Part shown: positions 42,600-51,460 of the stretch, piece by piece
Numbering within the stretch: the stretch's first letter is position 1
Layout of the letters: each line of letters begins with the position of its first letter
Position numbers and translations under genes: made by a program
The notes under the pieces: generated by a model
Told to the model about the DNA's origin: nothing
Seen by the model: the letters and a program-made list of their open reading frames with translations, nothing else
Databases searched by the model: none
DNA from: Rhizobium phaseoli
Lineage (GTDB): Bacteria > Pseudomonadota > Alphaproteobacteria > Rhizobiales > Rhizobiaceae
DNA length: 64,000 bases
Direction of reading: 5' to 3'
NCBI RefSeq assembly: GCF_010668805.1
Contig: NZ_WUFT01000009.1
Span: 1-64,000, forward strand

Positions 42600-43832
42600 T
42601 TAGCCCAGAACTGCCTTGATCTTGTCGGCTGCCTGGTCGAGTGCGTCCTTCGGGCTCATCTGGCCGGTCAACGCCGCCTGGATGGCGTCCTGGATCGCCT
42701 TGGAGATCTTCGGCCATTGCGGATGCGGGCCGCGCGGCTTGGCATATTTCAGCTGTTCGAGGAACACCTTGAGGGCGGCATCCTTCAGCGGCTGGCCGGT
42801 CTCCGGGATCGAGATGTCGGAACGGGCCGGAAGCTGGCCGAAATTCTTGAACATCTTGTCGTCCTGCGAGGCGAAATATTCGAGCGCCTTGAAGGCTTCT
42901 GCCGGATGTTTGCTGGTGGCAAAGATCGCCCAGTTGAAATCGCCCATGGCCGAGGAACGTTCAGCCCCTTCCTTTGGAACCGGAAGCAGGGTGACGCCCC
43001 AGTCGAATTTCGCTTCCTGCGTCATGCGGTCGAGTTCCCAGGGACCCGAGATCACCATTGCCGCATTGCCGGAGTTGAAGGTGCCTGTGGAATCCCACTG
43101 GCCGCGTGTCAGCGTGTCGGGAGAAGCGAGCTTCTCGTCCATGATCGTCTTCCAGATCCCGAGCGCCTTCACCGCGCCGTCGGCATTGATATGCTGGTAG
43201 CTGCCGCCGCCCATCTGGGCCCAGGGAAGGAACTGGAAGGTGCCCTCCTCATTGGCCTTGGCCGAGAAGGCCAGACCATAGACGTTCTTGGCTGGGTCGG
43301 TCAGCTTGCGCGCATCCTCGACCAGTTCGTCCCAGGTCTGCGGAGGCTTGCTCGGGTCGAGGCCCTTGGCCTTGAACATGTCCTTGTTGTAGTAGAGCGC
43401 GATCGTGTTCGTCGCCTTCGGCACGCCAAAATACTTGCCGTCCCATTCCACAGACTTCAGCGGTCCGGGGAAATAATTATCCGGCTTGATGACGGTCGAC
43501 TTGGCGATCATGTCGGTCAGGTCGAGGAAGGCGCCGCGCGACGAGAACAGCGCATGCTCCGGATTGTCGACGGCGATGATATCGGGCGCCTGGCCGGTGG
43601 CGTAGGCGCGCATCGCCTCGGTGACGACGTCGTCGAACTGGATCAGCCGATACTCGATCTTGATGCCGTTGTTCTGGGCGTTGAACTCCTTGACGAGGTT
43701 CGGCGCCGGCTGGGTGTCCTTATCCAGCGACCAGAGCGTCAGGGTGACGTCCTCGGCCTTGGCCGAAAGGCCAAACAGCGAGACGCCTGCAAGCGCCAGA
43801 GCGCCGAGAATTGCATATTTACGGATAGCCAT
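42600..43832 (-). CDS. Sugar ABC transporter substrate-binding protein, family 1
   Basis: A 410-residue periplasmic protein (MalE/UgpB-like). A Sec signal peptide covers about 1-26 ('[19 protein letters not shown]'). Lobe features include '[16 protein letters not shown]', '[20 protein letters not shown]' and '[20 protein letters not shown]'. These are normal for the family. It lies 62 bases behind the isomerase gene, within the LacI-controlled operon. The ligand is probably a sugar or sugar acid. Poly-substrate binding is not excluded. Confidence 0.92.
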   Translation of the reverse strand: MAIRKYAILGALALAGVSLFGLSAKAEDVTLTLWSLDKDTQPAPNLVKEFNAQNNGIKIEYRLIQFDDVVTEAMRAYATGQAPDIIAVDNPEHALFSSRGAFLDLTDMIAKSTVIKPDNYFPGPLKSVEWDGKYFGVPKATNTIALYYNKDMFKAKGLDPSKPPQTWDELVEDARKLTDPAKNVYGLAFSAKANEEGTFQFLPWAQMGGGSYQHINADGAVKALGIWKTIMDEKLASPDTLTRGQWDSTGTFNSGNAAMVISGPWELDRMTQEAKFDWGVTLLPVPKEGAERSSAMGDFNWAIFATSKHPAEAFKALEYFASQDDKMFKNFGQLPARSDISIPETGQPLKDAALKVFLEQLKYAKPRGPHPQWPKISKAIQDAIQAALTGQMSPKDALDQAADKIKAVLG

Positions 43833-43894
43833 GGTTCTCCTCCTTTGTGGTTATCCCCGTTTCCGGCAATTCCTCCTTGCCGGCAACGATATCA

Positions 43895-44797
43895 TCAGAC
43901 CGGGTCGGCGACGAATTCGCCGCCCCGGGCATGCTTGAGGTGGTTCAGCGCAAAGACCTGGCCGGTCATTTCAAGCGCGTCGCGATAGACCGGGTCATGC
44001 CAGCCTTCGATATCGATCGAACCGGACCAGCCGGCCAGGCGCAGCTCGGAAATGATGTCGGTCCAGTTGCTGTCGCCGAAGCCCGGCGTGCGCATGAAGA
44101 CGAATTTCTCCTTGCCGAATATCCCGTGTTCCTTGATGACCTCCCAGCGGATGGTCGCGTCCTTGCCATGGACGTGGAAGAACTTGTGCGCCCATTTGCG
44201 GATCTGCGGCAACGGGTCGATCAGATAGACCATCTGATGGCACGGTTCCCATTCCAGCCCGATATTGTCGTCCGGGGTCTCGTTGAACATCAATTCCCAG
44301 GCATCGGGATTGTGGGCGATGTTCCAGTCGCCGCTTGCCCAGTTGCCGTCCATGGCGCAATTCTCGAAGGCGATCTTGATGCCCTTGTCGGCGGCGCGTT
44401 TGGCGAGTTCGCTCCAGATCTGCTTGTAGCGAGCCAGGCTGTCGGTCAGCGGCTTGCCGCGGATGCGGCCGGTGAAGCCGGCAACGCAAGATGCGCCGAA
44501 ATGATGGGCATTGTCGATGCAGTCTTTCCAGCCCTGCAGTGTCTCCAGGTCGATTGCGGTCTCTTCCAGCGGATTGCCGAACATGCCGAGCGTCGAGATG
44601 GTGATGTCGCGGTCGCCGATCGCATCGAGGCAGCGTTTGCCGAGCTCGGAAAGGTCCTGACCTTTGGTCGTCTGCCAGAAGAAGGGTTCGAAGCTTTCAA
44701 AGCCCATGTCGGCGATCTCGCCGATGCGCTGGGCGGTATCGCCCTTGTTGCCGCTGACCATGGTGCCGATGCGAATGGATTTTGCAGGGTTGCTCAC
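43895..44797 (-). CDS. Sugar phosphate isomerase/epimerase (xylose-isomerase-like TIM barrel)
   Basis: A 300-residue AP-endonuclease-2/IolE-type barrel. Likely metal ligands are Glu in 'IKIAFENCAMDG', Glu or His in 'GLEWEPCHQMVY', His in 'FFHVHGKDATI' and Glu in 'SIDIEGWHDPVY'. Members isomerise or dehydrate keto-sugars and inosose-like compounds. It is adjacent to a Gfo/Idh/MocA dehydrogenase (11 bases upstream), a classic pairing in which the dehydrogenase makes the keto compound and the barrel enzyme acts next. Confidence 0.87.
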   Translation of the reverse strand: MSNPAKSIRIGTMVSGNKGDTAQRIGEIADMGFESFEPFFWQTTKGQDLSELGKRCLDAIGDRDITISTLGMFGNPLEETAIDLETLQGWKDCIDNAHHFGASCVAGFTGRIRGKPLTDSLARYKQIWSELAKRAADKGIKIAFENCAMDGNWASGDWNIAHNPDAWELMFNETPDDNIGLEWEPCHQMVYLIDPLPQIRKWAHKFFHVHGKDATIRWEVIKEHGIFGKEKFVFMRTPGFGDSNWTDIISELRLAGWSGSIDIEGWHDPVYRDALEMTGQVFALNHLKHARGGEFVADPV

Positions 44798-44808
44798 GTC
44801 ACTTGATC

Positions 44809-45843
44809 CTATGCTGAAATTTCGATGCGCTTGCCCGTCTTGGCGCTTTCTATCGCACCGAAGACCATGGCGAGGCTTCTGATATTGTCGGAATTGACCG
44901 TTTCGGGCTGTTTGCCGGTGCGGATCGCCGCGATGAAGTCGGCGATGACGCTGGCGTGGCCATGGGTTTCCTCGTCATGCTCCGGACCGGGAACGTTTAC
45001 GGAAACAGCGCCATGCAAAAGGCCGGGCTCCTGCCCAGCAACAGTCGCCTTGAAGTTCTCCTCGCCGTCCCAAGTGAGCATGCCCTTCGAGCCGACGAGA
45101 CGCCACTGGCTTTCCCAGCTGGTGCGCTCACCCTCGGCGCACCAGGAGCCGCGATAGGTGAAGACGATGTCGTCGGAAAATTCGAAGATGGCATTGGCCG
45201 AGGCGCCGTGCCGGTACCACGAACCCTTCGGATTGCGCTCGACGCAATAGACGGCGAGCGGCTTCCTGTCGGCGACGTAACGAGCGGCATCGAAGGTGTG
45301 GATCGCCATGTCGAGAAGCAGGACATTGTCCATTTCCTCGCGGAAGCCGCCGAAATGCGGCGCCAGGAAGAAGTCGCAATGGATGCCGGTGAGCTCGCCG
45401 AGCGCGCCGCTGTCGACGAAGCGACGCAGGCGCCTGATGCCCGAGATGAAACGGCGGTTTTGGATGACCGCATGAATGCGGCCGCTCTCCGCGGCGAGAT
45501 CGATTAGCGCAGCCCCCTCGGCGAGCGAGGCGGCCATCGGCTTTTCGCTGAGCACATGGCAGCCGGCCTTGAGCGCCGTCGAAACGACATCGTAACGCGC
45601 AGCTGGAATGACAATGTCGAAGACCAGATCGGCCTTGGTGGCGGCGATGACCTCAGACAGGTCCGAGCCGATCACAGCGCCCTTAAGGCCGAACTCGGCG
45701 GCGAGCTTTTCCGCCGTCTCCCGGTTGAGGTCGACGAGGCCGACGATGGTGACGGATTCGGCCAGCTGAGGGTTGGAAGCGATGGCGCGCAACCAACCTT
45801 TGGACATAGCTCCGCACCCGCACAGAATGGCACTAAATTTCAC
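44809..45843 (-). CDS. Gfo/Idh/MocA-family oxidoreductase
   Basis: A 344-residue NAD(P)-dependent sugar or cyclitol dehydrogenase. Its Rossmann start is 'FSAILCGCGAMSKGWLRAIA', followed by 'VGLVDLNRETAEKLAAEFG'. The catalytic-region motif 'HVLSEKPMAASLAEGAALI' contains the family's EKP at about residue 95. A GTG start at 45843 is chosen because GGAGG lies five bases before it and the Rossmann fold begins at once; the next in-frame ATG upstream would add 30 residues. It is the first gene of the operon, with a LacI operator about 47 bases upstream. Confidence 0.9.
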   Translation of the reverse strand: MKFSAILCGCGAMSKGWLRAIASNPQLAESVTIVGLVDLNRETAEKLAAEFGLKGAVIGSDLSEVIAATKADLVFDIVIPAARYDVVSTALKAGCHVLSEKPMAASLAEGAALIDLAAESGRIHAVIQNRRFISGIRRLRRFVDSGALGELTGIHCDFFLAPHFGGFREEMDNVLLLDMAIHTFDAARYVADRKPLAVYCVERNPKGSWYRHGASANAIFEFSDDIVFTYRGSWCAEGERTSWESQWRLVGSKGMLTWDGEENFKATVAGQEPGLLHGAVSVNVPGPEHDEETHGHASVIADFIAAIRTGKQPETVNSDNIRSLAMVFGAIESAKTGKRIEISA

Positions 45844-45889
45844 GATATCCTCCAGGGAATGGTGCCAACTCTCCGCGTGACACGCACTC

Positions 45890-45903
45890 CGTAAACGTTT
45901 ACG
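45890..45903. promoter_or_regulatory. Perfect 14-bp LacI-type operator
   Basis: CGTAAACGTTTACG is a perfect palindrome in the 214-base gap between the divergent dehydrogenase operon and the LacI-family gene at 46058. It is 47 bases from the operon's GTG start and 154 bases from the regulator start. It differs from the other operator in this window mainly in the core (AACGTT versus AGCGCT), so the two regulators should not cross-react strongly. Confidence 0.82.
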
Positions 45904-46057
45904 AATGTTGGCGGAAACACTTTGCGATGTCAATAGACGTCAAATGCGAAATTTCGGACCCGGATCCGAATGGATCTAAATCAGAGAAGGAGAGCAGGAT
46001 GTCTTCCGAAAACCGCGCACAGTTTTCGGCATCACGCGTCCGGGGAAATCAACGGCC

Positions 46058-47152
46058 ATGAAGGGCATTCGCCAGCTTGCCGAACACTTGGATATTTCGA
46101 TCGGCACGGTCTCCCGGGCGCTGAATGGCAAGCCCGACGTCAACGATGAAACGCGGCGGCGCGTGCTGGCGGCAGCCGAGGAATTCGGCTACGTCGCCAA
46201 CCAGTCGGGACGGAGTCTCAGACAGGGAGAGACGAAGGTGATCGGGCTGATGATCGAATCCAGCATGGAGACGGTCGAAAATGCCGACAACTTCTTCCTC
46301 GGCGTCACCAGCGGCTTACAGAGCGTCTTTGCCCGCCACAAGCTCGACCTTATCATGCTGCCCTGCCCCAGTGATGAGGATCCGCATGAATATCTGCAGC
46401 GCATGGTGGCGCGGCGCATCGTCGACGCGATGATCATCTCGGAAACCCACCGCATCGACCGGCGCATCGACCTTCTCTCGCGCGCGAAGATCCCCTTTGT
46501 CGCGCTCGGACGCAGCCTTTCGGCAAGCAATTCCGCATGGATCGATCTCGATTTCGAAGGTGTCGCCAACCGTGCCGTCGAACGGCTGATCGCGCGCGGC
46601 CATCGCCGGATAGCGATCACCGCGCCGTCGAGTGAGGTCAATCTCGGATATATCTTTCTCGATGGTTATCGCCGCGCGCTCGAACGGCACGATATTCCTT
46701 TCGATCCGTCGCTCGTCATTCGTGTCAAATCGAGCGAACAGGGGGGCTATCAGGCAGCCAACGAACTGCTTCTGCTCGAAGAGCGGCCGACGGCCGTCAT
46801 CCTGATTTATGAGTTGATGGCGATCGGTCTTTACCGCCGCTTGATGGAATCGGGCGTCATGCCGGGCCGCGACCTGGCGGTGATCGGCTTCCGTGACGCC
46901 CCGCGCGCCAGGTTCCTGCAGCCGTCGCTCAGCTGTTTCCGCATGTCGCTTTACGATCTCGGCGTCGAACTCGGCCGGATGCTTCTCGCCAACATGCCAG
47001 CCTATCAAGATTTCTATCCAGGCGACGGTCGCAACATCATCTGGCCCCTGGAACTGATAGTGGGCGAAAGTGACCTGTTCGATCCCAGAACAGGCGAAAA
47101 GGAATTCGAGCCCGAGCGGTTGATCTTCGACAACAAGACCGTCGAGTCCTGA
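46058..47152 (+). CDS. LacI-family transcriptional regulator (second)
   Basis: A 364-residue LacI-family protein. The HTH is 'IRQLAEHLDISIGTVSRALN' (about 4-23) and 'GYVANQSGRSLRQG' forms the hinge. The ligand-binding domain runs to a longer than usual C-terminus, 'GEKEFEPERLIFDNKTVES'. The C-terminal domain carries 'DLAVIGFRDAPRARFLQPSL' at the site of the usual FDD/FRD. It is divergent from the dehydrogenase/importer operon and separated from it by the CGTAAACGTTTACG palindrome, its probable target. Confidence 0.92.
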   Translation: MKGIRQLAEHLDISIGTVSRALNGKPDVNDETRRRVLAAAEEFGYVANQSGRSLRQGETKVIGLMIESSMETVENADNFFLGVTSGLQSVFARHKLDLIMLPCPSDEDPHEYLQRMVARRIVDAMIISETHRIDRRIDLLSRAKIPFVALGRSLSASNSAWIDLDFEGVANRAVERLIARGHRRIAITAPSSEVNLGYIFLDGYRRALERHDIPFDPSLVIRVKSSEQGGYQAANELLLLEERPTAVILIYELMAIGLYRRLMESGVMPGRDLAVIGFRDAPRARFLQPSLSCFRMSLYDLGVELGRMLLANMPAYQDFYPGDGRNIIWPLELIVGESDLFDPRTGEKEFEPERLIFDNKTVES

Positions 47153-47215
47153 TGGCATTCGTTCTTGATACCGTATCGGTTCCGCCGCGCGAGCTGAGTG
47201 GCCGCCAGCGACGCC

Positions 47216-48553
47216 TCATGCGCTGGCCGTGAAGAACCGGTTCTTCGGCCGCGGCAAGCCGAGATGCTCGCGCAGGGTCGTGCCATCGTATTCGCTGCGG
47301 AACAAGCCTCGGCGCTGAAGTTCCGGAACCAGTTGTTCTGTGACGTCAAGGAGACCCTGCGGCAAATAGGGGAAGACGATATTGAAACCGTCCGAGCCTT
47401 CCTCCTCCAACCAGCGTTCCATCTCGTCGGCGATGCTTGCCGGTGTGCCGACGAAGGCAAGGCCGGCATAGCCGCCATGTCGCTGCGCCAACTGGCGCAC
47501 GGTCAGCTTCTCCTCGGCGGCAAGCTTCAATACCTGGGCACGGCCGGTCTTGCTGGCATTGGTGTCGGGAATATCGGCCGGTAGCGGCGCATCCGGATCG
47601 AAGCCGGAAGCGTCATGGCCGAGCGCGATAGAAAGCGAGGCGATGGCGCTGTCGTAATGCACCAGACTGTCGAGGGTGGCGCGTTTGGCACGGGCCTCCT
47701 CGATACTGTCACCGACGATGACGAAGGCGGCGGGCAGGATCTTCAGATGGTCGCGGTTGCGGCCGATCGTTTCCATGCGTCCCTTGATATCGGCATAGAG
47801 CGCCTTGCCGGCGGCAAGATCGCGCGGCGAACAGAAGACCATCTCGGCGGTCTCGGCGGCGAGCTGGCGGCCGGGATCGGACTGGCCGGCCTGGACGATG
47901 ACAGGCCAGCCCTGCGGCGGGCGGGCAATATTAAGCGGCCCGCGGACGCTGAGCTCCTCCCCCTTGTGGTCGAGCACATGCATCTTCTCCGGATCGAAGA
48001 ACAGGCCGCTTTCCCGGTCGCGGATGAAAGCATCGTCGGCGAAGCTGTCCCAGAGCCCGGTGACGACATCATAGAATTCGCGGGCACGATGATAACGCTC
48101 GCCATGCTCCATATGTTCGTCGAGGCCGAAATTGAGAGCGGCATCGGGGTTCGACGTCGTAACGATGTTCCAGCCGGCACGGCCGCCACTGATATGATCG
48201 AGCGAGGCGAAACGCCGGGCGATATGATAAGGCTCGTCGAAGGTGGTGGAGGCAGTAGCAACGAGGCCGATGCGCTCCGTCACCGCCGCCAGCGCGGACA
48301 ACAGCGTGAAGGGCTCGAAAGAGGTGACGGTGTGGCTGCGCCTGAGCGCCTCGACCGGCATATTGAGTACGGCAAGATGATCGGCCATGAAGAAGGCGTC
48401 GAATTTCGCCCGTTCCAGCGCCTGCGCGAATGACTTCAGATGGGCGAAATTGAAGTTGGCGTCAGGATAGGAGCCGGGATAGCGCCACGCGCCGGTATGC
48501 AGGCTGACGGGGCGCATGAAGGCGCCGAGGCGCAACTGCCGTGAACGGGTCAT
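47216..48553 (-). CDS. LLM flavin monooxygenase (NtaA/SnaA/DszA family), copy 1
   Basis: A 445-residue reduced-flavin-dependent monooxygenase. Typical features are the start 'LRLGAFMRPVSLHTGAWRYP', 'FDAFFMADHLAVLN', 'ARRFASLDHISGGRAGWNIV' (FMN-binding region) and 'WPVIVQAGQSDPGRQLAA'. Known relatives oxidise dibenzothiophene sulfone, nitrilotriacetate and other sulfur or nitrogen compounds, with a separate flavin reductase. No reductase is near. GAGGA lies five bases before the ATG at 48553. It is divergent from the SfnB-like gene at 48876 and is a paralogue of the one at 55295. Confidence 0.9.
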   Translation of the reverse strand: MTRSRQLRLGAFMRPVSLHTGAWRYPGSYPDANFNFAHLKSFAQALERAKFDAFFMADHLAVLNMPVEALRRSHTVTSFEPFTLLSALAAVTERIGLVATASTTFDEPYHIARRFASLDHISGGRAGWNIVTTSNPDAALNFGLDEHMEHGERYHRAREFYDVVTGLWDSFADDAFIRDRESGLFFDPEKMHVLDHKGEELSVRGPLNIARPPQGWPVIVQAGQSDPGRQLAAETAEMVFCSPRDLAAGKALYADIKGRMETIGRNRDHLKILPAAFVIVGDSIEEARAKRATLDSLVHYDSAIASLSIALGHDASGFDPDAPLPADIPDTNASKTGRAQVLKLAAEEKLTVRQLAQRHGGYAGLAFVGTPASIADEMERWLEEEGSDGFNIVFPYLPQGLLDVTEQLVPELQRRGLFRSEYDGTTLREHLGLPRPKNRFFTASA

Positions 48554-48875
48554 GATTTTCCTCATGGATCGGGCAAGGCGGCCGCCTGCCCCGCTTTGGG
48601 CGTTCTTTGTGGCACCGCTGCGGCGACGCATCGGATATCGGTTACGTAGGAGGTCGACGAGTTCAAATCGAGGCCGGCCGGCGTAATTTCCTGCCGGAAT
48701 TTCAGTGCTTTCATGGCCGCGTTTTCGCGCAACCGCCGCATTCGAAACACTAATCGCGGCGGCCGGAAGCTGATAAGCAAACACTTTTTATTTTTGATTG
48801 CTTCTATAGAATTTGTGCTCTTATCTCGACGCGCGATTTCTTTCACCGATAGGCTCGTCAGAATTGGAGACATCG
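48554..48875. promoter_or_regulatory. Divergent 322-base gap between monooxygenase and SfnB-like genes
   Basis: No gene is seen here. The gap must carry promoters for both flanking genes. A 12-bp palindrome AGGCGGCCGCCT (48576-48587) lies close to the monooxygenase start. An AT-rich tract with a possible -10 element TATAGA sits around 48790-48815, facing the SfnB-like gene. A GGAG Shine-Dalgarno lies just before 48876. No regulator gene is adjacent. Confidence 0.4.
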
Positions 48876-50093
48876 ATGAACACCGTCCTGAGGAAAGCAG
48901 ACCAGATCCGGCCCGTGGCCGCCCGTATCGGCAGCGACGAGGAAGCGATCGCCACCGCCCGCAAGCTGGCGGCGCAATTTGCCGCGCGCGCCGCCGAGCG
49001 CGATAGCGACCGGCTCCTGCCATTCGCCGAACTCGATCTCCTCGCGCAGTCCGGCCTCCTGGCGATCACCGTGCCGGCGCAATATGGCGGGCTCGACGTC
49101 TCCAACGCCGTGCTTGCCGAGATCACCGCGATCCTGTCGGAGGCGGACAGTTCGATCGGCCAGATCCCGCAGAACCATTTCTATATTCTCGAGGCGCTCA
49201 GAACCGACGGCGGCGAGGAGCAGCAGCGTTATTTCTTCGGCCGGGTACTGGCCGGCGACCGTTTCGGCAATGCGCTTTCCGAGCGCGGCACCAAGACGGT
49301 AGGCCATTACAACACGCGCATCACCCGCGACGGTCCGGGTTACCGGATCAACGGCCGCAAATTCTATTCCACAGGCGTCCTTTTCGCCGACTGGATCACC
49401 GTCTTTGCGCTCGATGCGAAGGATCGGCTGACCATGGCCTTCGTGCCGAAGGGCACTGAAGGCATCGAGATCGTCGATGATTGGGACGGCTTTGGCCAAC
49501 GCACCACCGGCAGCGGCACGACGATCCTCGACAATGTCTATGTCAACGCCGATTCCGTCGTGTTCCATCACAAGGGCTTCGAGCGGCCGACGACCATCGG
49601 CTCCGTCGGTCAGATCATCCATGCCGGCGTCGATCTCGGCATTGCAAGGGCGGCCTTTGCCGAAACGCTGGAGTTCGTCAGGACGAAATCGCGCCCCTGG
49701 ATGGATAGTGGTCTCGATCGCGCTTCCGACGATCCGCTGACGATCGCCAGGGTCGGCCAGATTGCCATCCGGCTCGAAGCCGCGACCGCCCTTGTCGAAC
49801 GTGCGGGCCACAAGGTCGATGCCGCACAGGTCGAGACGACGGAGAAAAACGTGGTCGAGGCGACGCTTGCGGTTGCCGCCGCCAAGGTGCTGACGACCGA
49901 GGTGGCGATCGAGGCTTCGAATACGCTCTTCGAACTTGCCGGAACCTCGTCTGTGCAGGCAGGCCTCAATCTCGACCGCCACTGGCGCAATGCCCGCACT
50001 CATACGCTGCATGATCCCGTGCGCTGGAAATACCATGTCGTCGGCAACTACCATCTGAACGGCGTGACGCCGCCGAAGAACGGCGCGCTCTGA
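48876..50093 (+). CDS. SfnB/DszC-type acyl-CoA-dehydrogenase-family flavoprotein, copy 1
   Basis: A 405-residue flavoprotein of the acyl-CoA dehydrogenase superfamily, in the SfnB branch used for sulfone and other organosulfur metabolism. Characteristic stretches are 'LAITVPAQYGGLDVSNAVLA', 'SSIGQIPQNHFYILEALR', 'GYRINGRKFYSTGVLFADW', 'GFGQRTTGSGTTILDNVYV' and 'LNLDRHWRNARTHTLHDPVR'. The 'RNARTHTLHDP' end is typical of monooxygenase-like members (SfnB, DszC) rather than true acyl-CoA dehydrogenases. The ATG at 48876 follows a GGAG Shine-Dalgarno. A terminator follows at 50115. Confidence 0.88.
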   Translation: MNTVLRKADQIRPVAARIGSDEEAIATARKLAAQFAARAAERDSDRLLPFAELDLLAQSGLLAITVPAQYGGLDVSNAVLAEITAILSEADSSIGQIPQNHFYILEALRTDGGEEQQRYFFGRVLAGDRFGNALSERGTKTVGHYNTRITRDGPGYRINGRKFYSTGVLFADWITVFALDAKDRLTMAFVPKGTEGIEIVDDWDGFGQRTTGSGTTILDNVYVNADSVVFHHKGFERPTTIGSVGQIIHAGVDLGIARAAFAETLEFVRTKSRPWMDSGLDRASDDPLTIARVGQIAIRLEAATALVERAGHKVDAAQVETTEKNVVEATLAVAAAKVLTTEVAIEASNTLFELAGTSSVQAGLNLDRHWRNARTHTLHDPVRWKYHVVGNYHLNGVTPPKNGAL

Positions 50094-50114
50094 AATTTTC
50101 GTTGCTGCCAAACG

Positions 50115-50148
50115 AAACCCCACCGCCGGTGCCGGCAGTGGGGTTTTT
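50115..50148 (+). terminator. Rho-independent terminator between convergent SfnB-like genes
   Basis: AAACCCCAC and GTGGGGTTT frame a GC-rich stem (with inner CCGG pairing and one mismatch) followed by a run of five T on the plus strand. It starts 21 bases after the stop at 50093 and lies 26 bases short of the convergent gene's end, so it may serve both genes. Confidence 0.9.
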
Positions 50149-50173
50149 CATTTTCGAGGACAGCGTAGCCGCC

Positions 50174-51382
50174 TCAGCTATAGAGGCTGACTTCGGGTAT
50201 CCGGTCGTTCAGCACGAATTCACCAACTTCCTTGGCCTTGTAGAAGACCGGGTCGTGCAGCGTATGGGTGCGGACATTGCGCCAGAACCGGTCGAAGCGG
50301 TATTTGTCCGCCGTCGAGCGCGCGCCCGTAAGTTCGAAGACGCGTGAGGTGATGTCGAGCGAGACATGGGTGGCATGGACCTTGGCAGCATAGGCTTCCG
50401 CGGCCGCCTCGCCGCGCTGGCGCGCCGTCACATCGCGGCCGCGGGCAAGACCTGCCTGCACGGCTGATGCAGCGCTATCGGCAAGGGCCGCCGAGGCCTT
50501 CAGCGCCGCGGTGAATTCGCCGACACGTTCGAGGATATAGGGATCGTCTGCTGCCCGCTCGACGCCTGAGGTGATCCACGGCCGGGTCGTGGTTCTGACG
50601 TAGTCGACCGCCGCCTGCAGCGCGCCTTCGGCGGTGCCGAGATAAAAGTTGACGAAGACCAACTGAATGAGCGGCGTATTGAAGGTCGACAGCACCGGCG
50701 GCACCACATCGGCTGCAGCGGGCGCACCGACGAAATCCTCTTCGTTGACGGGGAAGTCTTGAAACTCGACGCTGCCGCTGTCGGACAGGCGTTGACCAAT
50801 ATTGTCCCAGTCGTCATTGGCGACATAGCCTGGGCGGTTGGTCGGCACGGCGAAACCGGCGATCTTGTCATCGAGCGTCGCGTTGGCGTTGATATAGTCG
50901 GAGACCCGCGCCGCCGTGGAGAAGGATTTGCGGCCGTTCAGCACATAGCCGTTGCCGCGGCGGGTCAGCACCAGCCCGGGGTCGCGCGGGTTGACGGCCG
51001 CGCCCCAATAGAGGTTCTTCGCCACCGTCTCGCTGCCGAGCGCCTGGGCGCGCGCCGCATCGAGTGCCCAGTAGATATACTGGCTATTGACATAGTGGTA
51101 GCCGAGCAACTGGCCGATCGAGCTCTCGCCACGGGCGATAATGCGTACCAGCCTCAGCCCGTCGACCCAATCGAGGCCGCCGCCGCCGATCTCTATCGGA
51201 TGCAGCGCGTTGAGCAGGCCGGCATTCTTCAACTTGACGATCTCGGCAAGCGGCGGACGGCCGTCGCGGTCGAGTTCGGCGGCACGCTGGGAAAGATCGG
51301 CCGAGATCGTCTCGGCACGGGCAAAGAGGTCTTCTCGCGTCGGGTTGCGGGGCGCCGCGAAGACGACATTGGACAGGCTCAT
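50174..51382 (-). CDS. SfnB/DszC-type acyl-CoA-dehydrogenase-family flavoprotein, copy 2
   Basis: A 402-residue paralogue of the gene at 48876. It has 'GYVLNGRKSFSTAARVSDY', 'DNIGQRLSDSGSVEFQDF', 'STFNTPLIQLVFVNFYLG' and the diagnostic end 'FDRFWRNVRTHTLHDPVFYK'. It would bind FMN or FAD and probably acts as a monooxygenase on a heteroatom compound. It lies 78 bases behind the binding-protein gene at 51461, in the same direction, so the importer and enzyme are probably one operon. Confidence 0.88.
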   Translation of the reverse strand: MSLSNVVFAAPRNPTREDLFARAETISADLSQRAAELDRDGRPPLAEIVKLKNAGLLNALHPIEIGGGGLDWVDGLRLVRIIARGESSIGQLLGYHYVNSQYIYWALDAARAQALGSETVAKNLYWGAAVNPRDPGLVLTRRGNGYVLNGRKSFSTAARVSDYINANATLDDKIAGFAVPTNRPGYVANDDWDNIGQRLSDSGSVEFQDFPVNEEDFVGAPAAADVVPPVLSTFNTPLIQLVFVNFYLGTAEGALQAAVDYVRTTTRPWITSGVERAADDPYILERVGEFTAALKASAALADSAASAVQAGLARGRDVTARQRGEAAAEAYAAKVHATHVSLDITSRVFELTGARSTADKYRFDRFWRNVRTHTLHDPVFYKAKEVGEFVLNDRIPEVSLYS

Positions 51383-51460
51383 GGGCAGAACTCCAATTTT
51401 CCAAAGGGATGTTCCGGCGGGAGCCGTAAGCTCTCCGCCGGAAGGATCAAGTGAAACGCC

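Noticed and set aside
48576..48587. AGGCGGCCGCCT palindrome as a regulatory operator
   Set aside because: It is very GC-rich in GC-rich DNA and could be chance; mentioned only within the gap description.
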